Below are positions 37,532 through 45,360 of a DNA stretch of 64,000 bases, piece after piece. Under the pieces are notes generated by a model, which worked only from the letters and a program-made list of their open reading frames with translations, did not search any database and had not been told where the DNA came from. Made by a program: the position numbers and the translations under genes. Position 1 is the stretch's first letter. Each line of letters starts with the position of its first letter. Source of the DNA: Symbiodinium natans (lineage: Eukaryota > Sar > Dinophyceae > Suessiales > Symbiodiniaceae); NCBI GenBank assembly GCA_905221605.1, contig CAJNDS010000802.1:248001-312000 (forward strand), read 5' to 3'.

Positions 37532-40500
37532 GAGCTTGGGGCGTCGGGGGTGCTGCTGCCGCGCCCTCCGGCGCCGGGCACTGAACCACGTTTTTCCACT
37601 GGTGAGGTCGTCTCCTCACGCATTTCTCCGGACAATGCCGAATCTCTTGCAGCCTCCTTTCTCCAACAGGGGGTCACAGAAGCCGATGTCTGCGCTTTGG
37701 TGCCCTATCTCAAGTCCGAGCGTCCTGCTCGGGGACAAGGCATGCCATCCGAGTTTAGCTTTACAACGGGCGCGTACGTCCATGGGTCTTTGGTTGGCCT
37801 GAGGACCCATGCATCCACTTTTCCAAATGTCACGCGCTGTCTGTGTGACCTAGTCAAGCGTCGAGCCCCAGAAATCGAATTCTCTTCGATAGCCCTTTTT
37901 AAGGATCTTTGCACCCCTCCTCACCGTGACCTGAATAACAGTTCAGGTTTTCCCTCCTGCCTCGTTCCTTGCTCCAGCTTCGAAGGAGGCGAGCTGTGGA
38001 TTGAAGATGAAGAAGGCTCAGTGGCGTGCCCCGACCCCGCTGTTGCTACCAAAGGTCGTCTCCTCAGCCTCACGGGACCCACGCTTTTCGACCCACATCT
38101 GCTTCATGCGACCGCTCCTTGGGTTGGATCCCGGGTGGTGATTGCGGCCTTTGTCATAGCGCGCTTTGAGCTGCTCACGGCTTCCGACAGGTCAGCCCTG
38201 CAAAGCTTAGGCTTCCGCTGCCCCGCCCTGTCTACCGGCGACAAGGCCGGTCCGGCCCCCCCGCGTCCGCTGCGCAGCAATTTCCCGGTGGTTTTTGAGA
38301 TCTTCTCTGGTTCTGCTCGCATCACAACGGCTTTGCGTTCTTTTTGGCCGCACTGTTTCGGCGTGGATTCTAGGCCTTCGTCCGAAGCTCGTTCTCATAC
38401 TTTGGTGGCAGACCTCAGTTCGCCAGCCGGGCAGGACTTGCTGTGGCATTGGTTGCGTTGCCCATATCTCGTAGGGTTGTGGATTGCTCCACCGTGTGGG
38501 ACGGCCAGTCTCGCACGTTGCATCCCGGTGTACGATGCTGCCGGTAACGTTGTACCGTCGCCGCCTCCCTTGCGCGACTCGGCCCACCCAGACGGCCTGC
38601 CAGGCCTTGAAGGCCTTCATGCTGTGCGAGTTTGCCAAGCGAATATCTTGTATTCCTTGGTTCAAGAGCTGTGTGCTTTCGCTGACCAGGCGCAGATCAT
38701 GGTGGCAGTGGAGAATCCTCGCGGCAGCCTCTTCTGGTCTACTTCATCCTGGCGCCGAGCTCAGCCCTACTGTCCCTTTTGGACTTGCTTCCAGAACTGT
38801 GCTTTCAAGGGTCGCAGGCCCAAATGGACGGCCATCGCCCACAACCACCCCTCCTTCACCGCCCTCGCCCGTACTTGTCCTGGTGCCAGTTGCGCTTCGC
38901 AACATTTGCCCTGGGGGCTCACCCCGTCCCACACCTGGTCCACTAGTGAGGAGTGCGCTTATCCGCCTTTTCTTGCTGTCTGCGTGGCGCGTTGCTTTGC
39001 CCGGGCCGTTGAGGTCGCGCCGCCTTCTGAGCCGTCCATTGCGGCCATCCGCGCCCGCGCTGGGTTGCAGCCCAAAGCATCTTCTTATGCCCCCCTGGTG
39101 CCGGAACACAAGCAAGTTGTTGTCTTGCGCGGTCCCTCCGTTCTGCTCGACGAACTGCCTGTCGAGCCCATGGCCCGCTTGAAGAAGGAGTGGGCGCCTC
39201 CGCCCTCTGTTGCCCCGGCCGGGGCCCTGCCCACAGGCTCACAGCTTTTGCGGTCTACTCCTCTTACGGTTAATATGGGGTTGCCTGACACTGACCAAGT
39301 CCCCACAGGTGCCGCTTTGCAGCCCGAAGTTCCCCCACAAGGTACCACCGAGGTTGCTTGGGGCATTCCCTTTGAACCACAAGAGTTTGTGAGAGCCGCC
39401 GTGGCCAAGGGGCATCCTCGTACTTTCAGCGCTTTGCTGCCAAGTGTTTTGGAAGAGGCCATTGACTTCAATGCAAGCCATACCTTGGCTGAGACTGCAG
39501 AGGTCAGGACTGGTTGGTTTAAGCACTGGTTGAATAGGATGGGGGCTTTAAAGGAGGAGGAGGCGGCTCTGAAGGCATCGATGCCTCCAGAGCGAGCAAA
39601 GGTGCTGGAGGGGAAGAACCTCCTGCTATGGCAGGAAATGTTACGTGCCAGCGGTTATCCGGATCTGGGAGTCGTAGATCTGATGAAGGAAGGTGTCGAT
39701 CTTGCAGGCCAGGTGCCAGCTTCTGGGCTTTTTGGACCTTGTTTCAAACCTGCCAAGCTGTCCCCCGCTGGTCTAGCACAGCAGACTCCCGAAGTTCGCC
39801 GGAAGATTCTCGTTGCTGCATCCAAGCCATCTGAGCATGATGCCGTCATATGCCAGAAGACAGCTGAGGAATATGAGAAGGGCTGGGTTTCAGGTCCGCT
39901 GGACCCCAGCTCGTTGCCCTCAGATGCAGTGATCAACAGGCGCTTCGCCATTCTTCAGAAGGATCGGCCCAGGGTGATTGACGACTGCAGCGCTTCCCTT
40001 CTGAATGATACAGTGCAGAAGACCGAATCTCCCCAGCCTCAGAGTGTGGACTTGATCGCAGCCATGGTTCTGGCAGCACTTCAGCGTTTGCCAGGCAAGG
40101 CCATGGTCGGGAAGTGCCTGGACTTGAAAGCTGCCTACAGACAGGTTCCTGTTTCAGCCGCTGGCCTGATGTTTGCCTTTGTTGCATACTTCTGCCCTGC
40201 AGAGGCCAAATGTGTGGTGAGACAGATGTATGCGCTTCCGTTTGGTGCCAGCAGGGCTGTGTATGGGTACCTTAGGATAGCGTATAGCTTGTGGTGGTTA
40301 GCAGTTAAGAACCTTAAGCTCATGATGACGCACTTTTTCGACGACTTCGTCAACATCTGTAGATCCGAGGAGCAGGTCCACGTGGAAAGAGTCCTGCATG
40401 GATTCTTTGCACTGCTTGGCTGGAAAGTTTCGGAGGACAAGGACCATGGGTTCCAGGAAGAATTTACGGCTCTGGGGATATGGGTTTCCTTCAGCAGATT

Positions 40501-41305
40501 CCTTCACTCCGAGGTCTTGTTCTTCAACACTCCCAGCCGGATACAGGAAGTTTCGGCCTATCTGAACTCGCTCCTGGAGGTTAGAACGTCCACCAAGAAG
40601 GAACTGGAACGGATCAGGGGACGCATGCTTTTTGCTGGTGGCCAGCTGTTTGGAAGGTTGGGCCGAACTTGTGTTAAAGCTCTGCAGCAGGCAGAAGCCG
40701 ACCCTCAGTGTGTGATCACCGACGCCATGGCTTCAGCCATAACCTTGTTCATTGACCTCCTCAGAAATGGCCCGCCTAGGATGATCTCCAATCTTTCCGC
40801 ACAACCCTGCTACATCTTCACAGATGCGGCCTTTGATAGGGCTGGTGGTTCTAGCCGTTGTGGGTTGGGGGGAGTCCTCATAGGACCTGACGGGATGCCT
40901 CGTAGGTTCTTCTCGGTAGAACTTCACGAGTCCTTCCAGCGAGCCTTAGGCGTTGATGAATCCAGTACGATTATCTTTGAAGCCGAACTTTGTGCCGTAG
41001 TTTTGGCCTATGTCCTCTGGAGAGATGACATCTGTTCGCGACCCATCGTTTGCTACATAGATAATAACGCCACAAGGGACGTCCTCATCAGTGGTTCCGC
41101 CCGCAACCAGGTAGGTGCCAGGTTGGCTCGGCTGCTCCTTACGGTGGAGACCTTGGCCAAAACCTTCAGTTGGTTCGCACGAGTGCCCAGTCCGTCGAAC
41201 TTAGCCGACGAGCCTTCCAGGACCCTCATGTCTACCTTTCAATTTGAAGGCGTGGTTTTGGAAGCAGATTCTTGCCAACAAACCTTGGAGATGATTCTTG
41301 CTTGA
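37532..41305 (+). CDS. Pol: 2OG-oxygenase-like, DNA methyltransferase-like, RT and RNase H domains
   Basis: The frame is that of Gag and is open straight after its UGA; the first ATG would only come at 37742. About 110-205 residues in is a 2OG-Fe(II) oxygenase-like block: PPHRDLNN, GGELWIEDEEG and FDPHLLHATAPWVGSR. A cytosine-methyltransferase-like block follows: FEIFSGSARIT, GVDSR, APPCGTASLARC and VENPRGS. RT motifs are CLDLKAAYRQ (Asp coded at 40121), LPFGASRAVYGYLR and FFDDFVNI (Asp pair at 40340-40345). RNase H has FTDAAFD, EAELCAVV, YIDNNATRD and NLADEPSR. The RT/RNase H is of DIRS type. The frame is intact to a TGA at 41303-41305. Confidence 0.85.
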   Translation, partial: ELGASGVLLPRPPAPGTEPRFSTGEVVSSRISPDNAESLAASFLQQGVTEADVCALVPYLKSERPARGQGMPSEFSFTTGAYVHGSLVGLRTHASTFPNVTRCLCDLVKRRAPEIEFSSIALFKDLCTPPHRDLNNSSGFPSCLVPCSSFEGGELWIEDEEGSVACPDPAVATKGRLLSLTGPTLFDPHLLHATAPWVGSRVVIAAFVIARFELLTASDRSALQSLGFRCPALSTGDKAGPAPPRPLRSNFPVVFEIFSGSARITTALRSFWPHCFGVDSRPSSEARSHTLVADLSSPAGQDLLWHWLRCPYLVGLWIAPPCGTASLARCIPVYDAAGNVVPSPPPLRDSAHPDGLPGLEGLHAVRVCQANILYSLVQELCAFADQAQIMVAVENPRGSLFWSTSSWRRAQPYCPFWTCFQNCAFKGRRPKWTAIAHNHPSFTALARTCPGASCASQHLPWGLTPSHTWSTSEECAYPPFLAVCVARCFARAVEVAPPSEPSIAAIRARAGLQPKASSYAPLVPEHKQVVVLRGPSVLLDELPVEPMARLKKEWAPPPSVAPAGALPTGSQLLRSTPLTVNMGLPDTDQVPTGAALQPEVPPQGTTEVAWGIPFEPQEFVRAAVAKGHPRTFSALLPSVLEEAIDFNASHTLAETAEVRTGWFKHWLNRMGALKEEEAALKASMPPERAKVLEGKNLLLWQEMLRASGYPDLGVVDLMKEGVDLAGQVPASGLFGPCFKPAKLSPAGLAQQTPEVRRKILVAASKPSEHDAVICQKTAEEYEKGWVSGPLDPSSLPSDAVINRRFAILQKDRPRVIDDCSASLLNDTVQKTESPQPQSVDLIAAMVLAALQRLPGKAMVGKCLDLKAAYRQVPVSAAGLMFAFVAYFCPAEAKCVVRQMYALPFGASRAVYGYLRIAYSLWWLAVKNLKLMMTHFFDDFVNICRSEEQVHVERVLHGFFALLGWKVSEDKDHGFQEEFTALGIWVSFSRFLHSEVLFFNTPSRIQEVSAYLNSLLEVRTSTKKELERIRGRMLFAGGQLFGRLGRTCVKALQQAEADPQCVITDAMASAITLFIDLLRNGPPRMISNLSAQPCYIFTDAAFDRAGGSSRCGLGGVLIGPDGMPRRFFSVELHESFQRALGVDESSTIIFEAELCAVVLAYVLWRDDICSRPIVCYIDNNATRDVLISGSARNQVGARLARLLLTVETLAKTFSWFARVPSPSNLADEPSRTLMSTFQFEGVVLEADSCQQTLEMILA

Positions 41306-41357
41306 TTGCGGAGATCCCTTCTTGTCTTGGGGCGTTAGTTTGGGTTTCGGTTAAGTT

Positions 41358-41621
41358 GGGGATTGGTGCATGCTTCCCAGTGTTATGTCTTTGCCGCCAG
41401 CTGCAAAGGGGCCCGTGTGCCCAGCTTCACAGGTTGCCCAAGGTATAAGGTGAGGCTTTGTGTGCACCGACTCCCACAGTCTCCACGTGAGAAAAAGAAG
41501 AAGCGAGTGCAGTGCTTTTATGCATAGTGATGACATGCTTGGGAATCCTTTTGGGAGAGTCTTATGCACTTCGAGTTTTGCTGTTTTCCCTTTTCCGGGT
41601 TTCTTTGGCTCAAGACTTTAA
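41358..41621 (+). repeat. Split direct repeat B1
   Basis: 264 bases from GGGGATTGGTGCATGC to GGCTCAAGACTTTAA. Identical by eye to B2 (41973-42236). The next base begins A2. Confidence 0.9.
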
Positions 41622-41865
41622 GCTAACGGTCAACGGGTTGACAGTGCATTAAAGTCTGAGCCTAGAGAAAAACCCCTTTGTGTTTCTTTGCTAGCTCGCC
41701 TGAGCTTTGGGAAAAGGGAAAACTTTCTTTCATTGGCCTTTTGCACTCATTTTCCAGTCTCTGACACCATTGCTTGCGCATGTTCACCGGTTCAAGTGCC
41801 TTGTGAACGATGAGCATCTGCAAGTTCTTGGAGCTGCCAAATGTTTTGCATCAAGCTTTGAACAC
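41621..41865 (+). repeat. Split direct repeat A2
   Basis: 245 bases matching A1 (32655-32899); the visible difference is GACAGTGC here versus GATAGTGC in A1. It abuts B1 with no gap, as expected in Ngaro-type ends. Confidence 0.9.
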
Positions 41866-41972
41866 CTACCGGCTTGTGCCTTGCGTTCGCTCATGTTTGC
41901 CATACACCGAGCTCTGACTGTTAACGATGCAAACTCTTGCAATGCTTGAGGGGATCAGCTTGTGCCTCCCGA

Positions 41973-42236
41973 GGGGATTGGTGCATGCTTCCCAGTGTTA
42001 TGTCTTTGCCGCCAGCTGCAAAGGGGCCCGTGTGCCCAGCTTCACAGGTTGCCCAAGGTATAAGGTGAGGCTTTGTGTGCACCGACTCCCACAGTCTCCA
42101 CGTGAGAAAAAGAAGAAGCGAGTGCAGTGCTTTTATGCATAGTGATGACATGCTTGGGAATCCTTTTGGGAGAGTCTTATGCACTTCGAGTTTTGCTGTT
42201 TTCCCTTTTCCGGGTTTCTTTGGCTCAAGACTTTAA
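41973..42236 (+). repeat. Split direct repeat B2
   Basis: The second copy of B1 forms the right end of the element. The 107 bases between A2 and B2 are unique. The final TTTGGCTCAAG matches the last 11 bases of the dinoflagellate spliced leader. Confidence 0.9.
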
Positions 42237-42519
42237 AAAACCATGAAACTCGACGTCTTAGCTGCAGTCAAAGTCAACCAAAACCTCTGGTCTCTAGAAG
42301 CCGCCGCCAGCAGCGTCGCGTCAAACGGTTCACAAATGCATAAAAGCTGCAAGGGTGAAACGATTTACAACAGTAAAGAACAACAAAGATTCAGAAAACA
42401 TACAAAAGCAAAATCAGAGACAAACAAAGAGCCAGAAAAGAGGTCAGGAAAAAACGAAAATAACGCAAACCAAATCAAAAACAGTTTTTGCACTTAAAAA
42501 ACAATTTCAACAGTATAAG

Positions 42520-42705
42520 CAACTGCTACTGCTACTGCAATTGCGACTGTGACTGCGACTGCGACTGCGACTGCTGTTGCTACTGCTACTGCTACTGCTG
42601 CTGCTGCTACTGCTACTGCGATTGCTACTACTACTGCTGCTGCTGCTGCTACGGCTACTGGCTACTGGCTACTGGCTACTGCTACTGCTACTGCTACAAG
42701 AGAGT
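42520..42705. repeat. Degenerate TGC/TAC/GAC trinucleotide microsatellite
   Basis: The tract is built from CTGCTA, CTGCGA and GGCTAC units. The 280 bases between the DIRS-like element and this tract carry an 84-codon frame (42243-42497) with no recognisable motif. Confidence 0.85.
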
Positions 42706-42808
42706 GAAATATATTAAATTACAAAGAAACGAACGTAGTGAAGTGAATGCGTGAATTTAATATATAAACGAACGAAACAAAGTGAATGCAGCATATTTTG
42801 TATTACTA

Positions 42809-43243
42809 ATGAAATCTCATTTACAATCATATCCTTGTCCTTTGATCATAAATTATTTTTGGAATATTGGTTTTTTTATTAGGAATTACTATTTTATTAC
42901 AAATTATTACCGGAATCTTCTTGGGTTTACATTATACATCAGATATTAATTCAGCATATTTTTCTCTTTTCTTTTTAATTAGAGAAATATATTATGGATG
43001 GTGTTCACATTATCTTCATTCTAATGGTGTATCATTTGTCTTTCTTTTTATATTTCTTCATCTTGGAAGAGCTATATCTTATGCTTCGTATTTTTAATCC
43101 AAATACTTGGTTTTCTGGAATTATTATTTACTTCTTCTTAATGGGAACAGCGTTTATGGGTTATGTTTTACCTTGGAGTTACAGTAATTACAAATTCATT
43201 ATCTCCATTTCCATCTTTAATAGAATGGCTTTGTGGAGGACAT
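42809..43243 (+). pseudogene. cob: Mitochondrial cytochrome b fragment inserted in nuclear-type DNA
   Basis: AT-rich sequence encodes the N-terminal ~150 residues of dinoflagellate-type cytochrome b: MKSHLQSYPCP, then GIFLGLHYTSDINSAYFS, SNGVSFVFLFIFLHLGRA, NPNTWFSGIIIYFFLM and FMGYVLPW. It is broken: an extra T in the T-run at ~42870 shifts the frame, a second shift occurs at ~43095, and the conserved segment after VLPW is missing before SPFPSLIEWLCGG. It stops abruptly at ~43243 where GAAGCC repeats begin. It is a nuclear copy of mitochondrial DNA, or a mitochondrial fragment of the scrambled kind known in dinoflagellates. Confidence 0.85.
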
Positions 43244-43245
43244 GA

Positions 43246-43415
43246 TACGAAGCCTCCTTAAGTCCCCCCCTTCGTTCTCACCTTCGAAGCCTTCGAAGCC
43301 TCCTTCACCTTCAAAGCCTTTGAAGCCTCTTCGTTCCTACCTTCAAAGCCTTCGAAGCCCCCTTCGTCCTCCTTTGAAGCTTTCGAAGCCCCCTCCTTCG
43401 TTTTTACCTTCAGCC
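43246..43415. repeat. CTTCGAAGCC / GAAGCCTCC low-complexity tract
   Basis: Tandem, imperfect CCTTCGAAGCC units begin immediately at the end of the cytochrome b fragment. Related units flank the rps3-like fragment at 44.8-45.3 kb. Confidence 0.8.
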
Positions 43416-43549
43416 TGGAGAATTGGGGGAGGAGGGAAGGCGCATGCGCTGCCTGACAGTGTGTGCTTATGAGTGGAGTCTAACACCTCCCTCAGTGCTT
43501 CTACAAGCTTTACGTGTGGAAGCGGGGGCTTCTCCTCGTCGACTGCTAG

Positions 43550-44533
43550 GCTTTCCAACGCTCGTGACTACTTCTAATGACACCACACTGGCGCCTTGCC
43601 GCGCTTGGTAGGGGCCGAGTCTGGTTCGGCTTCCTCTTCATTGTTGGTGCCCACTCCATGAGATCCAGCTGCTTCATCATCAGGTCGAAGACTTGCTGAA
43701 GCTCCTCCATTGCCAGTTCTGTCGCTACGCAGTTTAAGATGCACAAAAAAGATTTGCCACAGGACAGTACATTGGCTGGGTGCCGCACTGCAGTGCTTAT
43801 ACGGTGAATTGCAGGCACTGTTCGTGGTCAGTGGTGAGCTGAATACTTTGTAAGCTGCCATACGCAGTCCTCTGAAAGAGAGTACCTGTGTTTCGGAGTT
43901 GTCTGTTGGTCTGGCACCTGAGCGGGCAGGATGGAAGGGGTCGGACTCGACGTGAATGGTTTCAACGTCGGGCTGAGCTTGGACCTATTGTCTTTGACAG
44001 CTGATGTTTCAATTTTGTCAGAAGGTATGATTGGGGCGTGTCCAAGCAGGGTGGACGTCTCGTGGGAGAAAGCATCTTACAGCGCTGTGCTTGCGAAGAC
44101 TGGAGAAGTCGCAGAGTTTAACTTTGCAGTGGCACTGAGACAGCCCTTCCAGCGCGTCATTGTGTTTGTCGAAGGTGCGCATAGGCTGATTAGCGGGGCG
44201 TGCCGGGTGGTCTTTATTTTTCATGTCATGTGGCCAAGCATGGAGACACTGGTGGCAAAATATATTCCACACTCTGGACACAGGTGGGCCTTAGGCACAC
44301 TGATTGTGTATTTCGACAAGCTGAGAGGATGAAAAAGCTTGTAGGGTATCCATGACCCTTCGCCAAGCTGCGCTGTCTGGCCTCCGTTTGAAGATATCCG
44401 GTTGAGTCTCCAGATCAGCTGTCTCCTTATGGAGTTGGTGCTTTAGCGCCTTAATCGGAGAAAGAAGATTCCATTTTGTCAAAACCTGCTGGTGCAATGC
44501 ACCCGTCATGTACACGGAATCCCTGACTATCAT
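43550..44533 (-). pseudogene. LINE ORF debris with a C2H2 finger
   Basis: On the minus strand, pieces in shifting frames include DSAAWRRVMDTLQAFSSSQL and, in another frame, CPECGIYFATSVSMLGHM, a C2H2-like finger. The sequence resembles the middle of non-LTR retrotransposon proteins of this kind of genome. Stops and frameshifts interrupt it throughout. The plus-strand frame of 133 codons over the same bases (43931-44332) looks like its shadow. This is a weak call. Confidence 0.35.
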
Positions 44534-44794
44534 CTAATAAAGGGACTGTGGCTGGCCCAAATAGTCCAAATCCAGGTTTCATATAGGTGCGGATACCAGA
44601 ATTGCCGCCTTGAGCGGTTTACCCTGGCGGACCGCCAGCGGGGTCCTTGAGACTCTGAGCAGCACATCCCTTTCCACGCACGTAGTGATCGGCCTTCTTC
44701 GCGAGGTTCCAGGGAGCAGTTCAAGCGGCCTTGCTTCGCACGGGTTGCAGGGAGCAGTTTACGAGGCCGAGCACCTGGGCCTTCTTCGCGACGT

Positions 44795-44888
44795 TTAGGC
44801 TCGCGTCTCAAACCTCCCCTTCAGGCCCTCCTTGAAGCCTCCCTGTGAAGCTTCCCTTGAAGCCCCCCCTTCAAGCCCCCAATTAGAA
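44795..44888. repeat. CCTTGAAGCCCC tract, left of the rps3-like fragment
   Basis: Imperfect CCTTGAAGCC/CTTCAAGCCCCC units end directly at the AT-rich insert. The 260 bases to the left (44534-44794) hold nothing recognised. Confidence 0.75.
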
Positions 44889-45079
44889 CTTTTTTATTTT
44901 TTAAAAGAATACTAAGCTCTTCATCTAATTTCCGTAAGAACGCCCCTGATTTACCTACTATACGTCCAGGTACGACTGATTGTATTTCGATATAAATTCT
45001 TTTTTTTGTCTCATCACGTTTAATAATAAGTTTAGTGATTCCTGAATAGCCAACTTTATTTACAAGTAAAAATTTATAC
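44889..45079 (-). pseudogene. rps3: Probable ribosomal protein S3 (KH domain) fragment, organellar or bacterial
   Basis: The AT-rich minus-strand frame encodes about 63 residues: VNKVGYSGITKLIIKRD, then RIYIEIQSVVPGRIVGKSGA and FLRKLDEELSILLKNKKVLI. The alternation of an I-x-I-x-R strand, an I-x-I strand, PG-x-I-V-G-K-x-G and a helix fits the KH type-2 domain of bacterial/organellar S3. Both ends are cut by GAAGCC-type repeats, so it is only a fragment. Peridinin dinoflagellate organelle genomes are not known to carry rps3, so the donor may be a bacterium or another plastid/mitochondrion. Confidence 0.6.
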
Positions 45080-45360
45080 CTTGAAGCCCCCTTTGAAGCC
45101 CCCCTTCAAGCCCCCCTTGAAGCCCCCCCCCTTGAAGCCCCCCTTCAAGCCCCCCTTCAAGCCCCCCCCTTCAAGCCCCCCCCTTCAAGCCCCCCTTCAA
45201 CCCCCCTTCAAGCCTTCGACCCTTCGCCCCTCCCCCCCCCCCCCCCCTCCCCCCCCCCCTTCACCCCCCCCCTTCAAGCCCCCTTCAAGGGTCCGACTTC
45301 AGCCCCCCTTCAAGGGGGGCTTCAAGCCCCCCTTCAAGCCCCCCTTCGTACGAAGGGGGC
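45080..45360. repeat. (CCTTCAAGCCCC)n and poly-C tract
   Basis: Tandem CCCCTTCAAGCC units with long C-runs, right of the rps3-like fragment. Lys-Pro-Pro reading frames here are artefacts. Confidence 0.9.

Larger units (their letters stand above)
32655..42236 (+). mobile_element. DIRS/Ngaro-like tyrosine-recombinase retrotransposon, ~9.6 kb, apparently intact
   Basis: The ends form split direct repeats in the order A1 - ORFs - B1 - A2 - B2. A1 (32655-32899) equals A2 (41621-41865), 245 bases with about one mismatch. B1 (41358-41621) equals B2 (41973-42236), 264 bases with no difference I can see. This layout is diagnostic of Ngaro/DIRS-type elements, which integrate a circular cDNA with a tyrosine recombinase. 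Internal ORFs on the plus strand encode a coiled-coil protein, the recombinase, a Gag-like protein and an RT/RNase H Pol. Long open frames and near-identical repeats indicate a recent insertion. Confidence 0.85.

Noticed and set aside
43931-44332. 133-codon plus-strand frame
   Set aside because: The minus strand carries LINE-like motifs including a C2H2 finger over the same bases.
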